Part shown: piece by piece, positions 7,127 to 16,807 of the stretch
Numbering within the stretch: position 1 is the first letter of the stretch
Layout: each line of letters begins with the position of its first letter
NCBI GenBank assembly: GCA_913061475.1
Contig: CAJXUN010000019.1
Location: 1 to 64,000, forward strand
Length of the DNA: 64,000 bases
Reading direction: 5' to 3'
DNA from: an uncultured Colwellia sp.
GTDB lineage: Bacteria > Pseudomonadota > Gammaproteobacteria > Enterobacterales > Alteromonadaceae
Notes under the pieces: generated by a model
The model's input: the letters and a program-made list of their open reading frames with translations, nothing else
Told to the model about the DNA's origin: nothing
Databases searched by the model: none
Translations under genes and position numbers: made by a program

Positions 7127-8713
7127 TTAATTAGCTTTTAGTACTTGTACCGGCTTAATTAAGCCAAGACTTTCTTCGGCAAAACCAACACCAGCTTCAT
7201 TATAAAAGTTAAATACTTTATCGACACCATAGCTTTCTAATGCCATACGTTCATCATCATAGCGCGCAATAGCGGCTATTTTACCCTGATAATTGGTGCG
7301 CTTTATTTGCGAGGTAATATTCATAATATCTTGCACTGACGGTAGGGCTAAGAGTATAAGTTCAATTTTACTGAGATCCATGCTTTCCCAAAAATCAGCA
7401 TCTTCAGCATCACCTAAATAGGCCTGAATATCGTTCTCGATTAGCCATTGCACTTTATCTTTATCGGTGTCGAGGCCCCAAACTTTTTTACCAACTTGGA
7501 TATTGAGTGCTTTATACGCCCCCATTCCAACACGACCCATACCAACAATAGCGATAGGTGCTTCACAGGGCTGAACAAAATTATCTTCTGCTAAACGCTT
7601 TTTACTTTCAAAACGCTTAAATTTTTCTTTGTTATTGGCAAAGTAATCATGAGCAAAGTTATAAAGAATATTGGTGATAATAAACGACAATGAAACAGCT
7701 AATGACAATATTACTAACCATTCTGACGACAACCAACCAGATTTGCTACTAAGGGCTGCGACGATCAAGCCAAATTCACTGAAGTTACTTAAGGCTAACG
7801 CGGATAAAAATGCCGTTCTACCGCGCAGATTTAACTTGACTAAAATAAAGAAGAATAACAAAAATTTAACCGGTAATAATAAAGTTAGCACTGAGGCTAT
7901 GGCAAACATTTCCATAGTCGGTAGGGCGGTAAAACCTATTGATAAGAAAAAACCAATGAGAAATAGGTCTTTGAAACTGAGTAACGACTTGGTGATCTCG
8001 CTCGCCTTACTATGAGACGCTAAATACATTCCCACTAAGAGGGCGCCTAAATCGCCTTTTACATGAAATAGTTCAAATAACTCATAAGCGCCAAAGGCCA
8101 GGAAAAAACCCATCAGTGGAATAAGTTCACCATGACCCGCTTTATCGATAGCCTTATTAATATAAGGTTTTAATGGTATGAAAAGCAGTAACAAGGCAAC
8201 CCATGGACTAGGAACTTTACCGGTGGCAACCACTAAAAACATCACAGCTATAACATCTTGCATAACCAATATACCCACCGCAAGCTTGCCATGACGGGTA
8301 CGCATTTCGCCGTGATCTTCCATCAACTTAACAACGCATACCGTACTACTAAAACTTAGGGCAAAGACAATCAATGCCGAAGTGGCAAGATCTAAGTCGC
8401 TAATAAGCGGAATGGCAATTAATGCGATGCATTTTAATATCACTAATGTGCTCAATAACCACAACACGCTATGGCTTAAGCTACCAAACCAGACTTCGGG
8501 CTTGACTAAGTCTTTTATATTTAGTTTTAGCCCTATGGTAAATAGCATTAAGGTAATACCAATGTCAGCGAGTACGGTAACCATACTATCTGCTTGATAG
8601 CCTAAAAAATTAAGGATAAAACCAGCAGCCAAGTAACCAATGGAGGGCGGTAAAGAAATTAATTTCGTCAATAAACCACAAATAAAAGCAAACCCAATCC
8701 AGATAAATTCCAT
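7127..8713 (-). CDS. CPA2 cation:proton antiporter with TrkA-N domain (KefB/YbaL-like)
   Basis: A 528-residue inner-membrane protein. Residues 1-355 form the sodium/hydrogen exchanger-type transport core with about a dozen helices, including GYLAAGF and the QDV segment near 152. Residues 387-400 are the Rossmann motif of a TrkA-N/RCK domain (IVGMGRVGMGAY), followed by a segment that ends without a TrkA-C domain. Such proteins exchange K+ or Na+ for protons under control of nucleotide binding. The gene starts 6 bp after tesA, so the two form a minus-strand operon. Which cation is moved cannot be told from sequence. Confidence 0.88.
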   Translation of the reverse strand: MEFIWIGFAFICGLLTKLISLPPSIGYLAAGFILNFLGYQADSMVTVLADIGITLMLFTIGLKLNIKDLVKPEVWFGSLSHSVLWLLSTLVILKCIALIAIPLISDLDLATSALIVFALSFSSTVCVVKLMEDHGEMRTRHGKLAVGILVMQDVIAVMFLVVATGKVPSPWVALLLLFIPLKPYINKAIDKAGHGELIPLMGFFLAFGAYELFELFHVKGDLGALLVGMYLASHSKASEITKSLLSFKDLFLIGFFLSIGFTALPTMEMFAIASVLTLLLPVKFLLFFFILVKLNLRGRTAFLSALALSNFSEFGLIVAALSSKSGWLSSEWLVILSLAVSLSFIITNILYNFAHDYFANNKEKFKRFESKKRLAEDNFVQPCEAPIAIVGMGRVGMGAYKALNIQVGKKVWGLDTDKDKVQWLIENDIQAYLGDAEDADFWESMDLSKIELILLALPSVQDIMNITSQIKRTNYQGKIAAIARYDDERMALESYGVDKVFNFYNEAGVGFAEESLGLIKPVQVLKAN

Positions 8714-8719
8714 GCTACT

Positions 8720-9394
8720 TTAAGGCTCCATTGTCATTATTTGTTTAATTTGTTGTTCTACATATTCACTGATTATCGGCTGCGCTTGCGCGTTTGGATG
8801 AATGCCATCTGCCTGCATGAGTTCTGGATCGGTAGCAACAACCTCCATAAAAAACGGCAATAAAGTAATATTGCGCTCTTTGGCGACATCTTCAAATACT
8901 TGCTCAAACATTTTATTGTACCTTGGGCCATAATTTGGTGTGATTTTGATTTTAATCATCGATACTGTAATGTTTTTATCTTGCGCCAATTCAACCATTT
9001 GTAACAAATTATTTTTTATTAACTTAGGCGAGTAGCCGCGTAAACCGTCGTTTCCACCCAACTCAATTAACAAGTGATCGACTTTCTCGTTCGCTAAAAT
9101 GCCTGCCAGCCGAGATAATCCGCCGCTCGTCGTTTCACCACTAACACTGGCATTTATTATTGTGTAAGCTTGCTTTTGCTGGGCAAGCTTTTGATTGAGT
9201 AAATGTACCCAACCTTGTGTGGGTTTCATCCCATAACTTGCGCTGATACTATCACCCAATAGTAAAATATTACGAACTGGTGTGATACTTATGCTGTTAT
9301 CAACCGTATTGGTATTCGCATCTTGTGCGACTACGTAAGTTGTAGAGATAAAAAATAAGCTAATAAATAATATAAAAAGTGGATAATTTTTCAT
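8720..9394 (-). CDS. tesA: Periplasmic SGNH esterase/thioesterase I
   Basis: A 224-residue protein with a signal peptide (about 1-23, VVAQ). SGNH-hydrolase blocks are complete: GDSIS with nucleophile S49, GGND at 113-116, and D196-x-x-H199 near the C-terminus. This is the TesA/ApeA family: lysophospholipase L1, arylesterase and acyl-CoA thioesterase in the periplasm. As in enterobacteria it is divergent from ybbA; here the two start codons share bases (CATG at 9392-9395). Downstream it is followed closely by the antiporter gene. Confidence 0.93.
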   Translation of the reverse strand: MKNYPLFILFISLFFISTTYVVAQDANTNTVDNSISITPVRNILLLGDSISASYGMKPTQGWVHLLNQKLAQQKQAYTIINASVSGETTSGGLSRLAGILANEKVDHLLIELGGNDGLRGYSPKLIKNNLLQMVELAQDKNITVSMIKIKITPNYGPRYNKMFEQVFEDVAKERNITLLPFFMEVVATDPELMQADGIHPNAQAQPIISEYVEQQIKQIMTMEP

Positions 9395-10142
9395 GCATTT
9401 AAATTCCGAGAGTATTCTAAGCGTTAAGAGCCTAACAAAATCAGTGCAAGTTGAAGATAAAACACTGGAGTTGCTTCAACCGCTTAATTTAACTGTTACA
9501 GCCGGTGAGTCACTTGCTATCGTTGGCTCGTCTGGCTCAGGTAAAACGACACTGTTATCAATTTTAGCAGGCCTAGACTTGCCAAGTTCCGGACAAGTGT
9601 ATCTTAAAAACCAACCGTTGCACCAATTTAATGAAGAGCAACGCAGCCAAGTTCGTGCGCAACATGTCGGTTTTATTTTTCAACAATTTTTATTAATTAA
9701 CAGTTTAACCGCCCTTGAAAATGTCATGTTGCCTGCCGAACTCGCTAATTTGCCTGATGCGCAAGCACGTGGCGAGGCTTTACTTAGCCAAGTTGGACTA
9801 GCGGATAGACTTGATCATTATCCTTCTCAGCTTTCTGGTGGAGAGCAGCAGCGTGTTGCGATAGCGCGGGCATTTATTTCCAAGCCAGATATTTTATTTG
9901 CTGATGAACCTACCGGTAATTTAGATAGTAAAACCGGACAGCATATTACGGACTTAATTTTTGATTTAAACGCGAAAGAAGGCACAACTTTAGTGCTAGT
10001 AACTCATGATGCAAAATTAGCAGCACGGTGTCAGCGACAAGTCGAAATGGACAGTGGTGTGTTAACTGAAAGGCTCGACGTTGCAGCTCAAACAACTCAG
10101 CATAGCCCTGAAGCTGAAACCTTAGTGCCACAAGTAGGATAA
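9393..10142 (+). CDS. ybbA: ABC transporter ATP-binding protein YbbA
   Basis: A 249-residue MacB/LolD-class ATPase: Walker A GSSGSGKTT at 45-53, signature LSGGEQQR from 147, Walker B DILFADEP at 166-173, and the H-loop in VLVTHD. It pairs with the FtsX-type permease 2 bp downstream. The ATG overlaps the tesA start on the other strand, so its promoter must lie inside tesA; AGTGGA upstream is a modest ribosome site. Known YbbA/YbbP pairs are linked by position to tesA; the substrate is unsettled. The last 35 residues extend past the conserved ATPase core. Confidence 0.92.
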   Translation: MHLNSESILSVKSLTKSVQVEDKTLELLQPLNLTVTAGESLAIVGSSGSGKTTLLSILAGLDLPSSGQVYLKNQPLHQFNEEQRSQVRAQHVGFIFQQFLLINSLTALENVMLPAELANLPDAQARGEALLSQVGLADRLDHYPSQLSGGEQQRVAIARAFISKPDILFADEPTGNLDSKTGQHITDLIFDLNAKEGTTLVLVTHDAKLAARCQRQVEMDSGVLTERLDVAAQTTQHSPEAETLVPQVG

Positions 10143-10144
10143 CG

Positions 10145-12727
10145 ATGAGTAACCTTAATTCAAAAGCATCTTCAATGTGGTTTGCTCAATCACTACGTTT
10201 ATTGCATCACGAGCTTCGTCGCGGTGAGCTAACCATTATATTTCTTGCCATTGTACTTGCGGTTGCCACGGTATTTTCATTAACTGGATTTTCCGGCCAA
10301 ATTAAACATGCCATTGTTGCCAATAGCACTAATACTATTGGGGCTGATCGTGTTTTAAGAATGTCGTCAGAGATCGACCCAAGCTTTATCAAAAAAAGCC
10401 AAGAATTATCCCTTAAGTCTGCAAGAAAAATTGAAACTGAGTCGATGGCGTTTGCTGGCGATAATATGCTACTCAGTGAGCTTGACGCCGTATCAGATAC
10501 TTACCCTTTACGCGGCGAGTTAAGAATAAAAACCTCTTTGACGCAAACCGAAAGTATGGTTGCCAGTGCGCCAAAAGTGGGAAGTGTTTGGGTCGAACCG
10601 AGCGTACTCAGTCGGTTAAACGTTAATATCGGCGACACGATTGAAATTGGCTTAGCGCCACTTAAAATTGCCGGCATTGTTACTGATATCCCCGATCGTT
10701 CATATCGTGCTTTTATCGCTGGTCCAACGGTGATCCTTAATATTGCTGATATGCCAAAAACTGAGTTGATTCAGCCCGGCAGTCGCATTACCTATAAATA
10801 TTTATTTGCTGGTGAAACCGATGCCATTGAAACGTTCGAAACATGGATCAAACCACAAATTAATGAATCACAGCGTTGGTATGACGCTAAAGCGGCACAA
10901 AATAGATTATCGAGAATACTCGACACGGCTGAGAAGTTTCTCTCACTGGCTAGTATGCTGGGTATTGTGTTGGCAGCGGTTGCGGTAGCGGTAGCAAGCC
11001 GGCGTTATGGTCAACGCCATCAGTCTACTGTTTCGGTATTTAAGGCACTTGGTGCGTCAATTTCGCATGTACGAAAGTTATATTGTTTACATTGGACCTT
11101 ACTGAGCTGTTTAAGTATTGCAACCGGCTTAGTGGTTGGCTATGGCTTGATGTTATTGGGCGTTAATGCTATTGCTAGCTACTTATCATTAGCCGATGCG
11201 CCATTGACTTTGGTACCATTTTTAACCGCGATATTTACTGGTTTGCTGTGTGCCATAGCCTTTGCTATTCATCCTATTATGACTTTAGTGCAAAGCTCAC
11301 CTTTAAATGTTATTCGTGGTTTTAGCCAGAATAAAGTTGCACGATTTGGCTGGCATCAACTGCCTCCTCTGTTGGCGTTGTTCTTGTTATTGTTTATTTT
11401 TAGTCAAGACCTCGTGATGAGCGCAGCGCTATTACTCGGCGGTATTTTTGTTTCCTTTATTTTACTGCTCTTTGGTCGAGGCTTAATGAGTGCAGGACGC
11501 AGCGTTGGCACTAAAGCCGGTAAATCATGGCATTTGGCATTAGCTAACTTAAAACGTCGTGCTAGCGAAAATAGTGTGCAACTGGTGAGTTTTACTATCG
11601 CCATTAAGTTGTTGTTATTAATTACGGTAATGAAAAGCTCAATTTTGTCGGAATGGGAACAACAATTTCCCGAAGGAACCCCTAACCATTACTTAATCAA
11701 TATTAGTGAAGAGCAAATAGCGCCACTAAAACAGTTTGTTGAACAGCATGATATTGCTAATCAAGGCTTTTATCATGTTTATCGTGGCCGCTTATCGGCA
11801 ATAAATGGCATAAAGACCGTTGATGAAGAAAAGGACGATAGCCAAGAGCCAAGCGAAGCAACATCTGCCAGTAAAGAAAAGCAAGCCACTAAGAAAGCTG
11901 AACAGCAAAAAAGTCGACAGGGCATGGGCCGAGAACTTGGCTTGACGTGGCGCACTGAATTACCAGAAGAAAATGAAATTATTGCGGGTCAGTGGTGGCA
12001 AGTTGACGACGATAAACCACAAGTATCCATTGAAAGTAACATAGCTGAACGTTTAGAGATTAATCTAGGTGATGACCTAACTTTTACTTTAGGCTCAGAC
12101 GAATTTACTGTGCCGGTAACCAGTATTCGTCAAGTCAATTGGCAAAGTCGTCAACTAAACTTCATTATGGTTTTTAATCAAAGTGTTCTTGAGCAATTTC
12201 CGACCACGTCAATTTCAGCTTGGTCGATATCGGATCAAGACCGAGATAGGGTTTATCGCTTTATGGCTGATTTTCCTACGATTACTTTAATGGACTTTGC
12301 CGCTATTATGGAACAGCTTAATAATATTATTGAGCAAGTATCAGTGGCTATTCAGTTAATTCTTATTTTGGTAGTGCTTGCCGGTAGTTTAGTGTTAATC
12401 GCTCAAGTTCAAGCCAGTATGGAAGAGAGAGAGCGTGAACTCGCCATTTTGCGCACATTAGGCGCTAGCGGAAAATTACTGCGTAATAGCATATTGTATG
12501 AATTTGTTGCGCTCGGAGCGATAGCGGGTTTAATGGCGAGTATCGGTATGGAAATAGCGGTTTATATTCTGCAAAGCCAAGTGTTTAATATGCCTGGCAG
12601 CTTTCATTTTCAATATTGGTTGGTGGGTATTGGTGCCGGTGCCTTTTTTGTCGGTTCAATTGGTATGCTCAGTTGCTGGCGACTACTTAATTTATCTAGT
12701 GTTACTTTGATCAGACGAACCATGTGA
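10145..12727 (+). CDS. ybbP: ABC transporter permease YbbP (FtsX/MacB type)
   Basis: An 860-residue inner-membrane permease. One helix near 30-50 is followed by a large periplasmic MacB-PCD-like domain, an FtsX core (about 260-385), further helices, a second periplasmic domain, and a C-terminal FtsX domain (about 735-855) with the typical ERERELAILRTLGAS cytoplasmic motif. A Glu/Ser/Lys-rich linker (about 560-590) interrupts the second periplasmic region. Organised as an operon with ybbA. It probably acts as a mechanotransmission or lipid/lipoprotein-related transporter rather than a classical importer; no direct substrate is known. Confidence 0.92.
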   Translation: MSNLNSKASSMWFAQSLRLLHHELRRGELTIIFLAIVLAVATVFSLTGFSGQIKHAIVANSTNTIGADRVLRMSSEIDPSFIKKSQELSLKSARKIETESMAFAGDNMLLSELDAVSDTYPLRGELRIKTSLTQTESMVASAPKVGSVWVEPSVLSRLNVNIGDTIEIGLAPLKIAGIVTDIPDRSYRAFIAGPTVILNIADMPKTELIQPGSRITYKYLFAGETDAIETFETWIKPQINESQRWYDAKAAQNRLSRILDTAEKFLSLASMLGIVLAAVAVAVASRRYGQRHQSTVSVFKALGASISHVRKLYCLHWTLLSCLSIATGLVVGYGLMLLGVNAIASYLSLADAPLTLVPFLTAIFTGLLCAIAFAIHPIMTLVQSSPLNVIRGFSQNKVARFGWHQLPPLLALFLLLFIFSQDLVMSAALLLGGIFVSFILLLFGRGLMSAGRSVGTKAGKSWHLALANLKRRASENSVQLVSFTIAIKLLLLITVMKSSILSEWEQQFPEGTPNHYLINISEEQIAPLKQFVEQHDIANQGFYHVYRGRLSAINGIKTVDEEKDDSQEPSEATSASKEKQATKKAEQQKSRQGMGRELGLTWRTELPEENEIIAGQWWQVDDDKPQVSIESNIAERLEINLGDDLTFTLGSDEFTVPVTSIRQVNWQSRQLNFIMVFNQSVLEQFPTTSISAWSISDQDRDRVYRFMADFPTITLMDFAAIMEQLNNIIEQVSVAIQLILILVVLAGSLVLIAQVQASMEERERELAILRTLGASGKLLRNSILYEFVALGAIAGLMASIGMEIAVYILQSQVFNMPGSFHFQYWLVGIGAGAFFVGSIGMLSCWRLLNLSSVTLIRRTM

Positions 12728-12848
12728 TTATGCGTTGTAAATGATAATTTTTAGCTACAATATGCGTATAATACTGGTGTGTCTGCTATCAAATCGCGTA
12801 TAGTTTTAATCACTTAGATCAAATTAATTAACATTCAGGGTTTATAGA

Positions 12849-13928
12849 ATGGGTTTACAAGGAAAGTCTGACGGCGCAGTGAAGTTTTTATTAGTGACTG
12901 CCGCATTATTTGTCGTACTTGCAGGTATTAAAACCGCTGCGACATTACTGGTGCCATTTTTATTATCAGCATTTATCGCGATTATTTGCAATCCGTTGGT
13001 CGTTAAGGCTGCGCGTTACAAAATACCAAAACCTATTGCCGTGGTTTTTGTTATTGGTATTTTTGTCTCAATTGCATTGTCACTTGCCGGCTTGGTTGGT
13101 AACTCATTAAATGAATTGTCGCAATTAATACCGGTTTATCGAGCCCAGTTACAAGAGCAATTTATTTGGCTAACTCAGCAACTTGACACCTATAACATTG
13201 TTATATCGTCTGAGTTATTAATGGAATACTTTGATCCCGGTGCCGCTATGGGGTTAGCGGCCAATATGCTCAGTGGTTTGGGTGGTGTAATGGCGAATTT
13301 ATTTCTCATTATCATTACGGTGATTTTTATGCTGTTTGAAGCTTCGACGGTGTCGCATAAATTACATTTAGCGCTAGATGATCCACAAGCACGTATCAAA
13401 CAAATTGATCAGTTTTTAGCCTCAGTAAATAATTACCTTGCGATAAAAACCTTAGTGAGTATTGCGACCGGTGTTTGTGTTTCGCTAATGCTCTGGGTGT
13501 TTGGCCTAGACTTTTACTTATTGTGGGGCGTGTTAGCGTTTTTACTTAATTACATTCCAAATATCGGCTCTATTATCGCTGCTGTGCCGGCAATGTCATT
13601 AGCGGTTTTACAGTTAGGGCCAGCCGCTGCAGGTTTTATTGGTTTAGGGTATTTAACCATTAACACCGTGATGGGCAATGTCGTTGAACCGCGTTATTTA
13701 GGGCGAGGTCTTGGGCTTTCAACATTAGTGGTGTTTATCTCACTAATTTTTTGGGGTTGGTTACTTGGCACTGTCGGTATGTTGTTGTCGGTGCCATTGA
13801 CAATGATAATCAAAATTGCCCTAGAGAATTCAGCTGAAGGTCGCTGGTTTGCCGTGTTGTTGTCGAGTGAAGATTCGGACGGAATATCAAATGCTCAGCC
13901 TAGCGAAGTCGTGTCAGAAAACGCTTAA
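12849..13928 (+). CDS. AI-2E family transporter (PerM/YdiK-like permease)
   Basis: A 359-residue membrane protein with the PF01594 layout: helices near the N-terminus, a soluble segment (about 85-140), then the conserved core with FLLNYIPNIGSIIAAVPA and the GNVVEPRYLGRGLGLS loop. Family members export AI-2 or act as Na+/H+ antiporters, so the substrate is open. A TATAAT hexamer at 12767-12772 may belong to its promoter. A terminator follows at 14001. Confidence 0.9.
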   Translation: MGLQGKSDGAVKFLLVTAALFVVLAGIKTAATLLVPFLLSAFIAIICNPLVVKAARYKIPKPIAVVFVIGIFVSIALSLAGLVGNSLNELSQLIPVYRAQLQEQFIWLTQQLDTYNIVISSELLMEYFDPGAAMGLAANMLSGLGGVMANLFLIIITVIFMLFEASTVSHKLHLALDDPQARIKQIDQFLASVNNYLAIKTLVSIATGVCVSLMLWVFGLDFYLLWGVLAFLLNYIPNIGSIIAAVPAMSLAVLQLGPAAAGFIGLGYLTINTVMGNVVEPRYLGRGLGLSTLVVFISLIFWGWLLGTVGMLLSVPLTMIIKIALENSAEGRWFAVLLSSEDSDGISNAQPSEVVSENA

Positions 13929-14000
13929 TATTGAAATTTTTTCGATGTTAATGATTTAAAAATTGGTTATTTAGCAATAGCTACTCTGACAGTTTTCAAC

Positions 14001-14046
14001 AAAAAAGCTGATTTAATCTTATTTTTGATTAAGTCAGCTTTTTTAT
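14001..14046. terminator. Bidirectional terminator between convergent genes
   Basis: AAAAAAGCTGATTTAATC pairs with GATTAAGTCAGCTTTTTT (one G-U pair) around an 8-nt loop. The A run and T run allow it to stop both the plus-strand permease and the minus-strand small gene. Confidence 0.88.
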
Positions 14047-14069
14047 TTAGATAAATTGAGTAACCGCCA

Positions 14070-14432
14070 CTAGGTAAATTGTCCACCCATCACTAAAACA
14101 GGCAGCCAAATACAACCGGCGAAAAGTATTGAGCTGGTTAATAAAAATACGCCTGAACACAATAACGCATGAGTAACAAATACTGATGGCTTGTTTAGTT
14201 TATGGTTTACAAAAGAACGTTTAAGCGCCTGTTGCGTTAACTTGATATAAAACACGCGTGGGGAAAGCCAACGTGTTATGGGGTCAAACATCACGACTAA
14301 TAACGCAAAGGCAGCCTCAATGCCTGCAGCATCGGCGATAAATAAAAATATCCCATCAAACGGAAATATTGCTATTAAAATGAGTAGCATCAAAACTTTT
14401 GTTATTTTTGGGTACTGTTTAAAAAATGCCAT
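14070..14432 (-). CDS. Small integral membrane protein, unknown
   Basis: A 120-residue protein with three likely membrane helices (about 10-30, 33-52 and 88-115) and a basic loop between the second and third. I do not recognise the family. Hydrophobicity pattern, ATG start and normal codon use support it as real. It is monocistronic, convergent with the AI-2E transporter. Confidence 0.7.
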   Translation of the reverse strand: MAFFKQYPKITKVLMLLILIAIFPFDGIFLFIADAAGIEAAFALLVVMFDPITRWLSPRVFYIKLTQQALKRSFVNHKLNKPSVFVTHALLCSGVFLLTSSILFAGCIWLPVLVMGGQFT

Positions 14433-14733
14433 AACACTCCTTGTTTAGGTTTAATGGACTTACTATTGACTCAAAGTAGCTGTGTTGTGACTTTACTATC
14501 ATCAGGTTTTTTTTAAAAGAAATTTATCATAGCAGCAAATTATTTTCGCATGAAAATATTTCAGCCAACTTAACTAGGGCCAGTTTCATTTATGGCGTTA
14601 TTTTTCCATTCAAGCTTATCTTCTTACACTTTTTGACATTAATGGTGCCTTAACTGACATTTTCCTTACTGAACTAAACATGGGGTCAGCTTTAAACTTG
14701 CTGCATTGATATAGCTAAGGAAACAGTTTCAGG
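14433..14733. other. Divergent intergenic region, nothing recognised
   Basis: About 300 bp between two divergent genes. It must hold both promoters. A TTGACA-like hexamer near 14632 has no matching -10 at usual spacing. No repeat or RNA structure stood out. Confidence 0.4.
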
Positions 14734-15360
14734 ATGATTAAGCTAACGCAACAACAGATCGATAAAGATAATTTATTTTCATTGGGCAACTATTGGATCG
14801 CAGCATTATTTATGACGCTATTTTTAGCCACGTTTAATGCGTATGCATTTGAAAGCCCCAAGTTCGGTTTTTTTATTAAAAATGAAGTTAATGACGATGA
14901 TCATATTTCGGGTATTGGCGCTGAAATGTGGCTAACCAATCGAGATTCAAATTTTGGCATTTCTGTTTTAACCTCCATTGGTCATGGCGATGTTACTGAC
15001 CGAGATAATATCAAGCATGATTATTTAGCATGGGAAGCGGGATTGAAAGTGGGTTATTTTTCCGATGTCTTTGCCTATGCTGAAGTTGGATTTGATTTAG
15101 CTGAATTAGTACTTCAGGATCGTGATGAAGATGATAATTACCGAATATATTCTGGTGATGACGACAACGATTTTGTGGTGAGTAATCGGCGTCGTTATGA
15201 TGACGCTAACAATATTGATGGTTATGTTGGCGTTGGCGCTGGAATTAAATTTGAGCACGTGCAAATTGAAGCATTTACGCGTTTAAGACAAATTGATGGT
15301 GAATATTGGAAAGCAGACAATCAAGCCTTTGCTGGCGCTAAGTTATCGTTGGTGTTTTAA
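14734..15360 (+). CDS. Exported beta-barrel-like outer membrane protein, unknown
   Basis: A 208-residue protein. A hydrophobic segment (about 21-40) ending in AYA looks like a signal peptide preceded by an unusually long polar start; a later start is possible but none has a better ribosome site than AAGGA about 12 nt upstream of 14734. The mature part alternates polar and aromatic residues in strands, contains an acidic DDDND loop, and ends in aromatic-rich LSLVF, the C-terminal Phe typical of outer-membrane barrels. Somewhat like small YfaZ/porin-type proteins, but I do not assign a family. Confidence 0.7.
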   Translation: MIKLTQQQIDKDNLFSLGNYWIAALFMTLFLATFNAYAFESPKFGFFIKNEVNDDDHISGIGAEMWLTNRDSNFGISVLTSIGHGDVTDRDNIKHDYLAWEAGLKVGYFSDVFAYAEVGFDLAELVLQDRDEDDNYRIYSGDDDNDFVVSNRRRYDDANNIDGYVGVGAGIKFEHVQIEAFTRLRQIDGEYWKADNQAFAGAKLSLVF

Positions 15361-15433
15361 ACTTATCATTCGTGATTTTCTAACGCCTCTCAGCATTTTT
15401 TGATAGCCCTAAATAAAAGGGGCTTGGGTATAG

Positions 15434-16048
15434 TTATTGAAAGTTATAATACTCGCTAATACCGGTTAATATGTTTGTCGTAGCGACTGACGCAAGAATT
15501 AACCCCATAACCCGACTAATGACACTGGCACCACTGCTACCAATAATTTTATTAATCCAACCCGCTAATAACATTAATAAATAAGTTAATATCAGCACTG
15601 ATAGCATAACGGCTGATGTTTGCACTTGTTCCCAAACGCTGTATACCGAATTTTTCGTTAACAGTACGGCTGCTAGCATGGCGCCTGGGCTGGCAATTGA
15701 CGGTACGGCGAGTGGAAAAACAGCCGTGTCTTTATGAGACTGATCTAATAATCTTATTTCTTCTTCTGGCTTGCTATCGCCAAAGATCATATTTAAAGCG
15801 AAGAGGAATAGTATAATACCGCCAGATATTTGAAACGCGGGTAGCGGAATTGACAAGGCTTGTAGGACAAATTCACCGACAATGATAAAAAATAACAGTA
15901 CACACATAGCAACAAAGGTTGAGAGCAAGGCAATGCGTCGTTTGGTTTTTTGATCGTATTGATCTGTTACAGCAATAAAAACTGGTACAGTGCCAATAGG
16001 GTCTATAACAGCAAAAAAAGTAATGAAAACCGCTAAAACATCGATCAT
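15434..16048 (-). CDS. MarC family (UPF0056) inner-membrane protein
   Basis: A 204-residue protein with six predicted helices. The family signature is clear: FFAVIDPIGTVPVFIAVT at the N-terminus, ISGGIILFLFALNM, and PLAVPSIASPGA in the middle. Members such as E. coli MarC and YhgN are membrane proteins without a settled function, despite the historical antibiotic-resistance name. Confidence 0.9.
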   Translation of the reverse strand: MIDVLAVFITFFAVIDPIGTVPVFIAVTDQYDQKTKRRIALLSTFVAMCVLLFFIIVGEFVLQALSIPLPAFQISGGIILFLFALNMIFGDSKPEEEIRLLDQSHKDTAVFPLAVPSIASPGAMLAAVLLTKNSVYSVWEQVQTSAVMLSVLILTYLLMLLAGWINKIIGSSGASVISRVMGLILASVATTNILTGISEYYNFQ

Positions 16049-16206
16049 TGAATACTTACTCCATAAACTTGAAAGTCAGAGAATACATGGTCTGTAAACG
16101 TTGGCAACAGCGTAAAAAAATGTAGAAAAACTGCAGTGTGCCAAAATTATATCTCGGCCTAATGTAAAAGCGGATAAGCTGAGTCGTTGCGTTTTATGAT
16201 ATAAAT

Positions 16207-16436
16207 AACCTGAACTCTGGATAAGCTATGTCCGTCAATGCCACGATTTTTGCTCGTATCAGCGTTAAGCTTGCTACTAATAGCCAGCTATCAGGTACAC
16301 AAACTTGCCTTGATTCACGCAAAACTTATGACATTGATAAGAGTAATATATCAATCAACTGATAGCCTAATTGTATGCCTATGAAAATAAAAGCTTTATA
16401 ATTTCATTCGCATATCCATTATCCAGAGTTCAGGTT
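16207..16436. mobile_element. MITE-like non-coding element with 18-bp terminal inverted repeats
   Basis: AACCTGAACTCTGGATAA (16207-16224) and its exact complement (16419-16436) bound a 230-bp element with no coding capacity. The flanks are AAAT on both sides (16203-16206 and 16437-16440), which fits a 4-bp target duplication. This fills the otherwise gene-free stretch 16049-16495. The parent transposase family is not identified. Confidence 0.7.
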
Positions 16437-16495
16437 AAATAGCTTAACTAATCAGGTCTGATAGCAACGGATAATTGGCAAAATTTAACTGCTGA

Positions 16496-16708
16496 CTATG
16501 TTTTTGCTAGCTCAACTTTAGCTTGATATTTTTTTTTAAAATAGTGGTATAAAAAGCCAGCAATACAAATATTCAAGACACAGCGTAATATCTCATCCAC
16601 TGCAAAATTCAGCGTGACTAAAGAATAAACTAAATCAATGCTTGAACCTACGCCAAGTATAATGGCGATAATGATAAATATTTTTTCTAATGACATCGAG
16701 TTCGACAT
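16496..16708 (-). CDS. Small two-helix membrane protein, unknown
   Basis: A 70-residue protein with two hydrophobic segments (about 8-32 and 40-56) and a basic C-terminal tail (HYFKKKYQAK). No recognised family. Reality is supported by the clear membrane pattern and position between annotated genes; ribosome site is weak. Confidence 0.5.
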   Translation of the reverse strand: MSNSMSLEKIFIIIAIILGVGSSIDLVYSLVTLNFAVDEILRCVLNICIAGFLYHYFKKKYQAKVELAKT

Positions 16709-16807
16709 GTTTTATATCTAATTATTGTTAATAAAAAAGTTCGTTTAGTCGTTTGGTTTGCTATTACTAGCAATTAAATGGCTCAGTAGCCGAATCCACA
16801 TCAGTGG

